Part shown: in pieces, positions 1-11,480 of the stretch | How positions within the stretch are numbered: position 1 is the stretch's first letter | Layout: every line of letters begins with the position of its first letter | DNA from: Bretschneidera sinensis | Taxonomy: Eukaryota > Streptophyta > Magnoliopsida > Brassicales > Akaniaceae | DNA length: 64,000 nucleotides | Direction of reading: 5' to 3' | NCBI GenBank assembly: GCA_023935145.1 | Contig: CM043705.1 | Span: forward strand, 55,956,084 to 56,020,083 | Program-made: the position numbers and the translations under genes | The notes under the pieces: model-generated | What the model was told of the DNA's origin: nothing | What the model saw: only the letters and a program-made list of their open reading frames with translations | The model's database searches: none

Positions 1-600
1 GTTTTAATTTATTTCTTTTTTAGTTTTAAAGTTTAATGTTTAGCATTTTTATTGTGAGCTTTAGTTTCATAATTATGAGAGGCTAAAATCTTCATCTAAG
101 GTTGAAGATGAAGCCTCGCCATTGTTTGGCATAATATTTTCAGATTTATTCATACAATTATGATATTTTTAGTATAAATGTTCTGTTCAATTATTTGAGT
201 AAAATCTTATGATTGATTGCTTTTAAATTGTTAAATTAGATATTCCTTGTGTTTCATCTGCCGAATACGGTGGATCATTCAAATTAGATTGGATATCCAT
301 TGTGATTAGTGAATTAAACGGATACATTCGATGGTTTTGGTTTAGTTTGGGTATTCGCTGTGATTTATATAATGGTTGATTCATGGAATGATTTGATAGA
401 TTATTTTTATATAGAACATGAAGATATATGCTTTACTTTGGTGGGGTGGATTCAAAAAACCTTAGTATTTTTATCAGTTGTTTTAAAATCAATTTAGTTT
501 AGTTTATATTTCTTTGCAAGATACAATCCAAAATTCGGAACTAGGTTAAAATGGGGTTAGTTTAGATAAAATATATTTTCACAACACAATTCCCTGTAGA
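1..600. other. AT-rich DNA without recognised genes
   Basis: No coding region, transposon terminus or RNA gene was recognised in this stretch. It is AT-rich and has no long open frame. Confidence 0.5.
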
Positions 601-609
601 TTCGATCTC

Positions 610-1500
610 ATACTTGCACAACACTATATTGCAAACGACTCATGCGCTTGCGAGTAATTTAAAACTCACAACAATCTCCCAAGTGGAAACATTGAATCTG
701 GATATGTAGGACCAGAGTCTCTCCCCTTGAAGTTGGATGATGTTGAACAGAGATTCGGAAGTCTTCTTAGGCCTCTTGTTGCTGAGGAAGTAGGACACGA
801 AGGCATAGTTGAGCTCTTTGAAAGTACTGATGCTCCCTGGTTTCAATCAGGAATACCAAGTTCCAACAGCTTTCTCGAGCGTCAGGGGGAACACTCGGCA
901 CACCACTGGATCGGAATGCCGATGTAACATCATGGCAGTTTTATAATGTTGGAGATGATCCAAGAGGTCTGTTGAGCTATCATAGGGTTTGATTCGGGGC
1001 ATTCGGAAGTTTAGTGGGAACGGGGCTTCGAGGACCTCTTGAGTAAATGGCGAGTCCTAAACATTGAGTTCGTCTAGAACATTGTGGTTTCAGCATTTGA
1101 GTGCTTCATTGATTCTTTCCTCCATTTTCTCGATCCGTCTATCGAGGTCGAGGTTGCTCTTGGAGGAGAGGCTTCCTTTGGACTTGATAGTGTGGGGTGG
1201 CGATGACTTCGTCATGGAGCAATTATCGATGGGGAACCCATGATCTGTGGGGTTGGTGCGTCCAGAGGCGTGTCGAGGAGGTGTGGGCGAGGTTGGTCAC
1301 TAGGTGCGAGAGTTCCGGAAACTGTACTTGGAGTATAAGAATGGCGGGATGGGTTGAGGTGGCCCCTGGAGATTTTTCGGTGGGTCAATCTCCGTGTAGC
1401 GAGGGCGTTGTGCTCTAGTGAGGGGCTGTGGGTCGTAGCTTGAGGACCTGTGTTCAGACACAGCAGGGAGTCTCGACCTGGACCGCTGGCTAGGGGCACT
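610..1500 (-). pseudogene. Ty3/gypsy gag relic
   Basis: Read on the minus strand, this is a retrotransposon gag of the Ty3/gypsy type that forms the particle core. The recognisable part (about 950 down to 640) has the usual run: a segment ending in the capsid-like GTWYS, an in-frame stop, then KPGSISTFKELNYAFVSYFL and a second half with SLFNI-QLQGERLWSYISRFN, which matches the family pattern of a helical gag core followed by a basic RFN motif. The N-terminal part (1499-1212) is open but poorly conserved. At least one stop (near 847-849) and the loss of homology below 640 show it is dead. It lies just inside the LTR and primer site at 1615-2270 on the same strand, as expected for gag. Protease and polymerase are absent, so the element is cut off near 600. 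Confidence 0.6.
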
Positions 1501-1611
1501 GTTTTGTGTTGGTGCAGCGCTGGTCTCAGCGTTCCTAGTGGTATTTAGGTGTCATGGCAACAGATGAGTTCTTTTAGACTTCTTTTCTTTTATTGTTAGC
1601 AAGAGATAATG

Positions 1612-1634
1612 ATTTCTCACGGATGGTGCCAATC
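1612..1634 (-). other. Degenerate primer-binding site of the gypsy relic
   Basis: On the minus strand, directly inside the LTR end, lies GATTGGCACCATCCGTGAG, close to the TTGGCGCCGTCTGTGGGAA-type site used by many plant Ty3/gypsy elements. Its position next to the LTR end (1635) and upstream of gag supports the call. Several positions differ from the consensus, which fits an old element. Confidence 0.5.
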
Positions 1635-1863
1635 TGTTGATGCTTAAAATCTGCGGGTGAGTAGGCCGTCAATGCTTTGACAGTCTGTACAGAGAAGTAT
1701 GGGTGAGCTAGAGAGTCACCAGAGGGTAGAAGAGGGGTGATATCTCCGGCTACACTCTAACACTCTTATCAATACAAGATCTTGAGAAAATGGGAGAATT
1801 GTGATCAGTGCTTTAGTAATGAGTTCGTAAAACTGAAGATGGTTTGGATTCACATACCTTGGG

Positions 1864-1878
1864 CCTTTTATAGTACTC
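1864..1878 (-). promoter_or_regulatory. TATA box of the gypsy LTR
   Basis: The minus strand reads GTACTATAAAAGGCCC, a strong plant TATA box. It lies about 230 bp before the inner LTR end and about 165 bp after the 33-bp repeats, as in a U3-R-U5 layout. Confidence 0.6.
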
Positions 1879-2041
1879 AGAGGCGGGGTTGGCCACGTCC
1901 GGGGGATGGAGCAATCTTAGAGATCCCATTCTTCAAGCGAGAGGTCTAGTCGCATGTCCTAGGATGGCTCAATCCCTACAATCACGCTTACAATCTTGCG
2001 CAAGGGAGCTCGTGAGTGACGATGGTGTTACCAATTGCTCG

Positions 2042-2240
2042 TCTATGTGTCATTAGGATATTAGAAGGTAGCTATCCACGTGTCATCAGGTTATTGGATG
2101 GCAGCTGTCCACGTGTCATTAGGTTATTGGATGGCAGCTGTCCATGTGTCATCAAGCTATTGGATGGCAGCTTATCCACGTGTCATCAGGTTATTGGATG
2201 GCAGCTATCCACGCATCATCAGGCTATTGGATGGTGATTT
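2042..2240. repeat. Six 33-bp tandem repeats in the LTR U3
   Basis: Units begin at 2042, 2075, 2108, 2141 (34 bp), 2175 and 2208. The first and last are degenerate; units 2, 3 and 5 are near identical. A unit contains CCACGTGTCAT (G-box/ABRE-like core CACGTG) and TTATTGGATGG (CCAAT box on the minus strand). The whole array is free of stops in one frame, an effect of a period divisible by three and not a sign of coding. Confidence 0.9.
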
Positions 2241-2279
2241 ATTGGTTGTATCATGTTCAATACATAAAACCTCGTGAAG

Positions 2280-3190
2280 AATTACACAAACATTTATGAT
2301 ACGTTAGAAATCTATATAGGATGAACATATCAATATTAAAAAATTATATTGCAAGAGTTTTCCAATTATAATAACAACATAAGTGAAAAAAAAGAGCATT
2401 CTAGATTTGTATTTGACCAATTTATCTATAATTAGAAGCCATTAGAGCCTTAAATGAATTACATAATTAAGTTAAATGCAATGCAACTAACATTTATAAA
2501 GAAAAGGAAAAAAATTGGGGCTTTCTGATGTAGATTGTTTGGTATGTTCCTCCTCCAAAATTCAACTCATTCTATATTATATACATTAAAGTTTAGCCCG
2601 TGCATTTCATGCTCTTTCCCTTTGATGTGGTTGTTTTGTCTAAAATACCTACCAATAATGTACACATGTATAGAACATTCTTAAAAGAAACGTAAGAATT
2701 TTTTTTATGCATTATATAAGAGAAATTTTGAATATAAGAAAAATGATGAGAAATGTTTAAACTGATCTAAAATAGTTTAAGAAAATATTTTAATTGGTAT
2801 GAGTACGGGTAACTCATGGGTAAACCCGATCCAACCTGCAATTTCACAAGTCAAACTAGGTACAAATATATTTTTAACAGGTCGTCAAACCTATATCTAT
2901 ATCCGTATTTTAGTGGGTGCGAACTGCAGGTCTAATGGTACGGGCCAAAATTCCCACATTTATCAGTGTGTCATTGTTAATGGTGGTGGCAAAGGGATCC
3001 TATATCTGCCTACATTTTTCTATTGTGCATGGAATATCTTTCTCAACACATTATTCATGTTGTTGATAATAAGGACTGATTCCTTATTAAGGCTCCCAAA
3101 CAGGTTCCTAGCCTTTCTCTTTTTTTCTTTGCGGACAATCTCCTTTTTCGATTGTGCCAATTCCATAACTTGCAACTAAATGTTGTGTAT
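2280..3190. other. Intergenic DNA, no gene recognised
   Basis: AT-rich sequence. An open frame at 2799-3179 has no recognisable domain, and its middle holds short GGGTAAC/ACCCG-type repeats (2806-2835) typical of decayed transposon ends. No feature can be assigned. Confidence 0.4.
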
Positions 3191-4650
3191 TCTTGATGAG
3201 TTCTACTGCCTCTCGGATCAAAGTTTTAGCACCACCAAGTCCAAAATCTTTTTTTCTCTTAACTTTAGCCCTTCCGTTGTTGATTCCATGTCCTCTTCTT
3301 GGCTTCCTGTACACCAACAACCTTGACAAATATATGGGCTTCCCCTCTTACACACTAAACTAACTAAACAGACCTTTAAACCCATTGTTGAACTCCTTCA
3401 ATCTCGGCTTGCTACCTGGAAATCTAACTTCCTATCAATGGCAGCTTGTGCCTCCCTCATCACCTCTGTCACTTCCTTTACCCCTCTTTACTCTATACAA
3501 ATTGGTCTCCTTCCTCAATCCATACTTAAAGCTATTCATCGAACCAATCGTTATTTTCTTTGGGTTTGTACTCAAAATAAGAAAAAGCTTTATCTCATTA
3601 ATTGGGATCGTGTCATTCTACCCAAAGCCCTTGGTGGATTAAACATTAGGAAAGCTGAGGCCAACAACATTGTGGCCACTTCTAAGCTTATTTGGCACAT
3701 CAGTTCTAACTATAATAGCCTTTGGACTGAAACTCTCCATTTGAAATACCCTTCTGGGATGGATTCTCTTGACCTTAATCCTAATATAAATTACTATTTT
3801 ACATGGCATAGCATTTGCAAGTTCTAGGATTTCACTTTTCAAGGTACAAGAAATATTGTCCACAATGGCTCTTCTACTCTCTTTTAGAACCACAACTGGC
3901 TTGGATCTGGTCTTTTAAGAGGTTGCATTGAAGGCCATCTCCTAAGTCATGGGTACAATCTAAAAGTGAGTGACCTGCTTGACAATGGTCTTTAGGCCCT
4001 GGACTCATTCTCTATTTCTCCCCCTTGTTATGGACTCTATTTTAGCTTTCCCTGGCTCCAATCTCAACCCTCACGTTTAATCAATTGTTTGGGTAGATTC
4101 TCAAAGTGGCCAATTTTTGTCAAAATCAGCATTCGTGCCTACAACTTTATTTATGCCCATGCTTCTTCCTCCAGTGTCTAGTATTGGATCTAGAAATACA
4201 TGGTTGTTCCTAAAGTGCAATTCTTCCTTTGGCTATGTCCTTTCACTCCTCCATCATCACAACATCTCACCTTTTGACTTTTATCCTAGATGTTGATCTT
4301 TTCGAGAAACCGCCCTTCATGTGCTACGAGACTGCCAAACTAGTTCTTTAATTTGGGCTTCCATCTCTCCATCAGATGTTTCCTCCTCATTTTGCTCTCT
4401 TGACTTATGGGATTGGCTCAAGATTAATTGTACCACTACTGTTACCTTCAAGCACAACCTCCCTCGGGCTTATATTTTTCTTTATATATGCTGGCATATT
4501 TAGTTGTTTAGAAACAAGTTTGTGTATAACAGACCCTACTTCCTCAAGTTTGAACCCATTCTCTTATCCCTTTCTAAAGCGAGTAAGTGGTATTCCTTGA
4601 AGGGCACCCGAAAATCTATTAAGTCCAGCACTTTGTTGATCATATGGCAT
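3190..4650 (+). pseudogene. LINE ORF2 relic, part 1 (reverse transcriptase end and zinc-binding linker)
   Basis: Remains of the reverse transcriptase protein of a plant L1-type LINE. Recognisable in order: GLPL followed by a thumb-like segment SRLATWKSNFLSMAA and IHRTNRYFLW (about 3325-3570), LYLINWDRVILPKALGGLNI (3588-3648), the KLIWH/LHLKYP segment to 3827, then, after several stops, the zf-RVT-like QFFLWLCPFTPP (about 4210-4245). Upstream catalytic palm motifs are missing, so it is 5' truncated or decayed before 3290. It is interrupted at 4650 by a chromovirus; the reading resumes at 9540 (RNase H). Many stops and shifts make it a pseudogene. Confidence 0.75.
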
Positions 4651-6775
4651 TGTAATGACCCATCCTGAGTTGGCCACCCCAGAGACAGTGTCGTCACATT
4701 TTGAAATCCCAGCACGACACATATATGCAACAATATAAAAAATACATCAGCTGAAATTTAAACTTTACATCCAATCCTCAACACTTTTCAGAGGAAATAC
4801 ATCATCATTCTCTTATCAAAAAAAATATGTAAATATAATAAAATGCATGAAAAGATTTTATTACATATTTTTCTTTCTTCTTCCTTGCAATACGTGAGGA
4901 CTTGACCACAGGACTTACTTAAAGTAATTACTCTGATATCAGCTCTAAACTCTATCCGCCTTGCCCACTGCCTGAAAATTTTCAATAATAAAGAGTGAGC
5001 TTCACAAGCTCAGTGAATTAAATTTACTAGAAGTACTCGATTACATACTTCCAGTCACATCTTATAGTTCAATTGTTTCTAATTCATCAATATTAATCAT
5101 CTATTTCTTCGCATATAATAACTCAATATTTCAATTCATCTATTATCTCATAAAATTCAGTAATAACATTTTATTATCACTACTCATATCATTATTCCAA
5201 CCATTTATCAATCTTTTCTCAAATTAATCATCAAACATATCAATTTTTCTTCTCATATATTTAATCATCTTGAGATTATTAATTTAACATCATTATTTAC
5301 CTCGTTATGAGGTTCACAGCATATAATCAATCAATCAAATAAATTTTTATCATATCATCCTTTCATATTTCTTTCTCATCATATCTGCTTCTCTGTGAGA
5401 CTTATTTGTCTATCAATAATTTCACAATCAAGATTGATACTTTAACATCTCAATCAATAATAATAAAATAACCATATAAATGAATGAATGTGTTTAAATC
5501 ATATTTCTTTCTTTCTTTTTCATCACATCATTTCATTATTTCATATTATCATTTAGGAATGTCTTCCCACATATCAGCATGTTTCAGCTAGACCAGCTTC
5601 CTTCCTGGTCTTCTCGGCCAGACCAGCTGCCTTTCTGGTCTTCTCAACTAGACTAGCTGTTTTCTTGGTCTTTTCAGCTCAGCTAGACCAGCTGCCTTCT
5701 TGGTCTTTTCTTTTATGCATATGAGCAATGATATGCAAGCAAGCACACATCAAAGCATTAAATGCAACTATCTAGCTTTTTCTCAAAATTATTATTTTTA
5801 TCATATTTATTAAATTGTCTTCTCATATCATATCAAAGTTTCAATCATATTTTTAGAAATTTCATATAACTTCTCAGCATATTTTTCATTAATCCATCCT
5901 TTTTTAAAATATAAATTCTTATATAATTAATATTCAACATACTTCTAATTCCTAATCAATAAATCAATCAATTTTCCTATACAACAGAAAAAAAACATCA
6001 TTAAATCATTATAATTCACCTATTTATTCAAATATCATAAATTCATATTTTTATTGGTTTCGATTACTAAAAGAAAATCTAACTCACCACATAGCACTTA
6101 AAGCTACTCATGGATCATCTCTTTGCCTTTCTTGCTCCTTTCCATAATTTCTTGATATTGCTAATCACCAACACCTAATCATAAACTTTCATAAATCTTA
6201 CTATTTCATTACTTAATTCAAACAATATAATTATTTAGTTATGAGTCTTATTGATAAATTACCTCAAATATGATGAAGTCGTGCTATTGTAATTGAATGA
6301 TTGCACTATCTCTAATATTGTATAAATTTTCTTTATAACTTTTTGCTAAGAAATTTGAATTAAAGAAAGAAGAAAACCAAATGGGATTTGGTAAGAAATA
6401 ACAAAACAAAACAAAAACTAAAGTTTTATATTAAAATCGCCCCACCGTTCTGCACACATTTTTTTCTCTCATGTGTCTTGCATGCAAGACATACAAGACA
6501 CTTCACTTATACCTTCTACACCTGGACGATGAGTGTCCAGGTGGTTGTCCCTTTTTTTTTCCTTTATACCACCTAAAGCTACACCTGGACTCCTAGTGTC
6601 CATGTGTTTTCTTTTCTTTTTTTCCTTTGTAACCACACCTGGACGCTTACAGGTGTCCGTTTTTTATTTTAATTATTATATGAATATTAAATCTTTCATG
6701 TATATATTATTTTAATTCCATGTCATATCTATCAAATTACTTCTTTACTTTTACTTTAAGAATATGGGTATTACA
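4651..6775 (-). repeat. Chromovirus 3' LTR (left)
   Basis: 2125 bp, TG...CA termini. Closely similar along its length to the solo LTR at 11796-13875 and to the shortened right LTR. It contains four 30-bp tandem units at 5585-5709 and a GTCCAGGTG inverted repeat at 6519-6543. A weak polypurine stretch (minus strand AAGGTTGGTAGAAT) lies next to its inner end at 6776-6790. Confidence 0.85.
5585..5709. repeat. Four 30-bp tandem units in the chromovirus LTR
   Basis: Units share CTAGACCAGCTGCCTTCYTGG (spread over 30 bp); an extra 5 bp (CAGCT) sits before the fourth. The same array has four units in the solo LTR (12729-12848) and about two in the right LTR (8483-8542), so copy number varies between copies. 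Confidence 0.85.
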
Positions 6776-6787
6776 ATTCTACCAACC

Positions 6788-8128
6788 TTATAAAAATTTC
6801 GTCCCAAAAATTTTCTTACCTAACTTATGAAAAAGCTGGGGGTATTCTTTCTTCATTCTTGCCTCATGCTCCCAAATAATTTCTTTAACATATTTATTCT
6901 GCCATACTACTTGAATCAAAAGAATAACTTTATTATGCAAGACTTGTTTCCTTCTGTTTAGAATTATGGCTGGTACTTGCATAAAGGTCAAATCTTTCTG
7001 AAGTTCTACAACCTGATTCGGAATACTATGGGATTCATTATATAAACACTTTCACAAAAGTGAAACATGAAACATATTGTGTAACTACTTAACTCTGGAG
7101 GTAAATCCAATTTGTATGCTACTGGTCTAACTCTTTCAATTACCTCATATGGCCCCACAAATCTCAGACTTAACTTTCCTTTCTTTTTAAATCTCAATAC
7201 ACCATTCCACAGAGATATCTTCAAAAACACCCAGTGACCAACTTGAAACTCAAGAGGTTGTCTTCTATTATCAGCATATCCCTTCTATTTGTTCTGTGCT
7301 ACTCTAAGGTTCTTCCTAACCAGTTTGATCCTCTCAGTGGTCAAATCTATCATTTCTGGACTAAATACATTTCTTTCTCCAACTTCTTCCCAATATACTG
7401 GAGTTCTGCACCTTCTACCATATAAAGCCTCGAATGGTGCCATCACAATACTAGTTTGATACTAATTATTATATGCAAACTCGATCAAATGTAAATAAGC
7501 ATCTCAGCTCACTGAAAAACTTAATACACTTGCCCTCAACATATCCTTTATATTCCGATGATTCTCTCTGTCTGCCCATCCGTTTGAGGATGAAAAACTG
7601 TACTAAACTACAATTGCGCACCCATAGCTTTTTGAAAACCCCTCCAAAATCTCGAAGTAAATATAGAATCCCTATCTGATACAATGCTTAAAGGTACTTT
7701 ATGTAATCTCACAATTTTCGCTACATACAATTCAGCCAACTTTTCAAGACTTCAGGTAGTTTTAATAGGAAGGAAATGCGAAGACTTAGAAAGTCTATCC
7801 AGTATAACCCATACAGCATCATGATCTCTCTGGATACAAGGAAAACCATAAAAGAAATCCATACTTACATTCTCCCATGGCCATTCAAGTACTGGAAGAG
7901 GTTGTAATAAACCTGTCGGATGGCTATTCTCTGATTTCACTTGTTGACAAATCAAACATCTAGAAATATACTCAGCTACATCTTTCTTCATCCCTGACCA
8001 CAAATAATTCTGTCTCAACCCCCTGTACATCTTATTATTACCCAGGTGCATAGAATACACAGAATCATGAGCCTCTCTTAGTATTTTCTTTCTTATCTCA
8101 ACATCATTGAGAACATAAACTCTATGTC
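6788..8128 (-). pseudogene. Chromovirus integrase relic
   Basis: The minus strand, from 8128 down, holds the zinc-binding domain (H..H near AHDSVYSMH and CLICQQV, 8075-7950), then the start of the catalytic core with DFFYGFP and VILDRLSKSSHFLP to 7752. The next segment (7684-7469) is in another frame and carries decayed RDSIF/FHPQTDGQTE-like text. The C-terminal part follows: SLWNGVLRFKKKGKLSLRFVGPYEVIERV (7210-7110) and a chromodomain-like tail with QVLHNKVILLIQVVWQN and EHEARMKKEYPQLF (6950-6830). Order and motifs are those of the Tekay/Del lineage. Frameshifts and stops separate the blocks, so no integrase is made. Confidence 0.8.
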
Positions 8129-8146
8129 ATAATACTACCATATGGT

Positions 8147-9539
8147 GTCATCATGTTTTGAAATCCCATCATCAAACATATCATCTTGAGATTATCAATT
8201 TAACATCATTATTTACCTTGTTATAAGGTTCACAACATATAATCAATTAATTAAATAAATTTTTATCATATCATACTTTCATATTTATTTCTCATCATAT
8301 CTATCTTTCTATGAGACTCATTTGTCTATCAATAATTTCACAATAAAGATTGATACTTTAGCATCTCAATTAATGATAATAAAATAACCAAATAAATGAA
8401 TGTATGTGTTTAAATCATCTTTCTTTCTTTCTTTCTTTCTTTTTCACCACATCATTTCATTATTTCATATTATAATTTGGGTTCAACTAAACAAGCTGTC
8501 TTTCTGGTCTTTAAGCTAGATCAGCTGCCTTCTTGGTCTTTTCTTTTATGCACATGAGCAATGATATGCAAGCTAGCATACATCAAAGCATGAAATGCAA
8601 CTATCTAGCTTTTTCTTAAAATAATATAATATTTATTAAATTGTCTCCTCATATATCATATCAATTTTTCATTCATATTTTCATAAATTTCACATAACTT
8701 CTCAATATATTTTTCATTAATCCATCCTTTTTTAAAATATAAATTCTTATATAATTAATATTCAACATACTTTCTAATTCCTAATCAATAAATCAATTAT
8801 TTTTCCTATATAACAGAAAATACATCATTAAATCATTATAATTTACCCATTTATTCAAATATCATAAATTCATATTTTTATTGGTTTCGATTACTAAAAG
8901 AAAATCTAACTCGCTACGTAGCACTTAAAGCTACTTGTGGATCACCTCATTGCCTTTCCTGCTCCTTTCAGTAATTTCTTGAGATTGCTGATCACCAACA
9001 CCTAATCATAAACTTTCATAAATCTTACTATATCATAACTTAATACAAACAATATAATTATTTAATTATGACTCTTATTGAAAAATTACCTCAAATATGA
9101 TGAAGTCTTGCTATTGTAATTGAATGACTGTACTATCACTAATATTGGAGAAATTTTCTTTATAAGTTTTTGCTAAGAAATTTGAGTTGAAGAAAGAAGA
9201 AAACCAAACGGGATTTGATATGAAATAACCAAACAAAACAAAAACTAAAGTTTTATATTAAAACCGCCCCACCGTTTTGCACACATTTTTTTCCTTTCAT
9301 GTGTCTTGCATGCAAGACCCTTCACTTATAGCTTCTACACCTGGATGTTCAGCGTCCAGGTGGTTGTCCCTTTTTTTTTTCCTTTGTAACCACACCTGGA
9401 TGCTTTTAAGTGTCCGTATTTCTTTTATAATTTTAATTATTATATTCATAGTAAATCTTTCACGAATATATTATTTTAATTCCATGTCATATCTATCAAA
9501 TTACTTCTTTACCCTTACTTTAAGAACACGGGTATTACA
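8147..9539 (-). repeat. Chromovirus 5' LTR (right), internally deleted
   Basis: About 1.4 kb. It aligns with the left LTR, but a block of roughly 470 bp is missing after TTTGAAATCCCA (8158-8170), and the U3 repeat array is reduced. The outer end is GGGTATTACA at 9539. Confidence 0.75.
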
Positions 9540-9806
9540 GGCACCTTCTGCCCTATAACTTCTTCAAGCTTAACATAGATTGTGTGACAAAAGGTAACCC
9601 TAGCAAGGCCGATGCAAATGGTCTGATTCGAAACAAGTTGGGTAACTGGATTTTGGGGTTTTTCTCGTAGTATTGGCCATGCATCCAATACCTTGGCTGA
9701 ACTTATTGCTCTTCGTGATGGTCTCATATCGGAAAATGATTTTCAGTTGAAATATCTTAGTATTAAACTTAATGCCAAAGTTGTGATTGAACTGATTCTC
9801 GATAAC
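9540..9806 (+). pseudogene. LINE ORF2 relic, part 2 (RNase H, first half)
   Basis: Continues the LINE after the chromovirus. The reading LPYNFFKLNIDCVTKGNPSK followed by NTLAELIALRDGL is the N-terminal half of the RNase H fold found at the end of plant LINE ORF2: the first acidic strand (NID), the GNP turn and the E of AELIAL. Stops occur (for example near 9669). It ends inside the fold, where a TRIM element is inserted at 9807; the ATAAC before it is the target duplication. Confidence 0.8.
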
Positions 9807-11193
9807 TGTTGGGATTAAACCTAAAATCTTATTAAGCGATATAGAATGCTCGATTGAAACTTTGGAGGCTTTGATCGGATGGAAGCGAACTGGTTCTATA
9901 GAGTTGGGCAACTTGATCGGTGTAGGAATTGTTTAGTTCATATTTTTTGGTGTGGTTCCCAAAGTTACTTTGTGTAAAGAACAAGTTATTTGATGAGTAA
10001 GAAACTCAATGGGCAAGTTATTGAAAGACATAAATATGGGCATTATGAGAAGTAGTCTCACACTATTCCAAAAGCGAATAGTTGGTCGGATATAGATTGT
10101 AGCAAACCAAAGACCAATATAACTTGTAAAAGAGGGTTTTACAGTGATCTGAGGGTTGAGTGAACCTTTGGTGTATTGGGGTTTGCGTTGTGAGATTGGA
10201 AAGAGTTTTCACACAATTTTGTCTAAAAAAATTTTGTACTATTTGGGAAGAGTTTTCGCACAATTTTGTATTGTGGTGTGGAGAGTTTTAACAACATTTC
10301 TCCATTAAAAATTGCAAAAAAATGGAATAGTACTTGACTCGTGAACATAGGCAAAGAGTTGTGTTGAACTATATTAAAATTCTTATGTTTATTTTTTCTC
10401 TTTATTTTTTCTATTGTGATTATGTGGTTGTTGGTTAAGTGTCAAAATTCCTAACAAGTGGTATCAGAGCGAGGTTCTAACAAAAGAAAAAATTCAAAGA
10501 ATTTTTGCGGTGACGAGGCAAGTCAAATTTGCTATTGAAGATTAGATTTTAAGTATAGGTGGAAGATTGTTGGAATTATGTCCAAAATCTGATTAAGTGG
10601 TTTAGAAGACCCAATTTAAACTTTGTGGGTTTTGATAGAGTGGAGGCGAACCCGGACCATGGAGTTGGACAACTTGATCGGTGTTGGGATTTTTTTACTC
10701 ATATTTTTTTGTGTGGGTCCTAAAGTTTCTTGGTGTGAAGAGTTACTTGGTGAGCAAGCAACTTGATGGGCAAGTTATTGAAATCTACAAATATTGGCAT
10801 AAAGAGAGGTAATCTCTTATTCTATTCCTGAAGTAGAAATATTTAGTCAGATGTAGAGTGTAGCAAACTAAACACTAACATAACTTGTAAAAAATAGGTT
10901 TTATAGGGATCCAATAGTTGAGTGCGTATTAGGTGTATTGGGGTTTGGGTTGTAAGATTAAGGAAAGTTTTCTCATAGTTTTGTCTAGAATAATTGTTTA
11001 TTGTAGTGCAGAGAGTTTTAGTAGCTTTCCTTGATCCAAAAGTTACAAAAGAAGTGGAATGGTGATTGACTCGTGGACGTAGGTAAAGAGTCGTGTCGAA
11101 CTACGTTAAAATTCTTATGTTTATTTTATTTTATTTTTTTTACTATTGTGATTTTATAGTTGTTGATTGAGTGTCATAATTCCCAATAATAAC
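9802..11193 (+). mobile_element. Complete TRIM (miniature LTR retrotransposon)
   Basis: LTRs at 9807-10456 (650 bp) and 10568-11188 (621 bp), both TGTTGG...(C/T)A, flank an interior of only 111 bp. Directly inside the left LTR is TGGTATCAGAGC, the initiator-Met tRNA primer site; a purine-rich AGGTGGAAGAT precedes the right LTR. The 5-bp target duplication ATAAC is perfect (9802-9806 and 11189-11193). There is no coding sequence, so it must have moved with enzymes supplied in trans. The LTRs differ at many positions, so it is not recent. Confidence 0.92.
10459..10470 (+). other. TRIM primer-binding site
   Basis: TGGTATCAGAGC, complementary to the 3' end of plant initiator methionine tRNA, lies 2 bp inside the left LTR. 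Confidence 0.9.
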
Positions 11194-11480
11194 AATGTTT
11201 GTAAGCATCATCCTTTGAACACAACAATTTTTGAATGCAGGTGGCTTATTGCAAAGCTAGAAAATCATCAAATCCAACATATTCTCCGTGAAGGCAACCA
11301 ATGTGCCGATAAGGTCGCCAAGCTTGGAATTTCAACTAATTTTTGGTTTATCCTTTATGATTATATACCATCTTATATTGACTTATATTTATTTGGAGAC
11401 ATAATGGGAACAATGTTTCCCAAAAATCTGTAATTTTTTATTTATTTTAATCTAAGTTCCTTATTGACAAAAAAATTGGG
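11189..11480 (+). pseudogene. LINE ORF2 relic, part 3 (RNase H end and 3' tail)
   Basis: The LINE frame resumes after the TRIM: CRWLIAKLENHQIQHILREG then NQCADKVAKLG, the last helix and the REGN..AD..A motif that closes LINE RNase H. A short 3' part ends in an A run near 11469-11476, the probable poly(A) tail. The same segment is present in the second unit of the tandem duplication at 38461-38752. Confidence 0.8.

Larger units (their letters stand above)
1635..2270 (-). mobile_element. LTR of the gypsy relic (5' LTR on the minus strand)
   Basis: Read on the minus strand this block has the order of an LTR: tandem repeats in the upstream U3 part (2042-2240), a TATA box (1866-1876), a transcribed leader, and an end in ...CAACA next to the primer site. 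The inner end (1635, + strand TGTTGATG) is well supported; the outer end is uncertain and may lie near 2266 (..CAATACA) or 2285. The partner LTR is not in the window, so the element is truncated. Confidence 0.5.
4646..9544 (-). mobile_element. Truncated Tekay-type chromovirus inserted in the LINE
   Basis: A Ty3/gypsy element on the minus strand. The left LTR (3' LTR) spans 4651-6775; the right LTR (5' LTR) spans about 8147-9539 and is internally deleted. Both end in TGTAAT...GGGTATTACA as read on the + strand. The flanks GGCAT (4646-4650) and GGCAC (9540-9544) are a 5-bp target duplication with one change, and joining the LINE across them restores a W..LP..FKLN reading into RNase H. The interior keeps only the integrase; primer site, gag, protease and reverse transcriptase have been lost in one deletion next to the right LTR. 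Confidence 0.85.

Noticed and set aside
2042..2240. Regular repeats considered as CRISPR
   Set aside because: Units are contiguous without unique spacers, in plant nuclear DNA.
2016..2277. Two overlapping open frames over the 33-bp repeats
   Set aside because: The period is divisible by three, so open frames arise automatically; the repeats lie in LTR U3.
2799..3179. 126-codon open frame as a host gene
   Set aside because: No domain, atypical composition and decayed-repeat content; no exon context.
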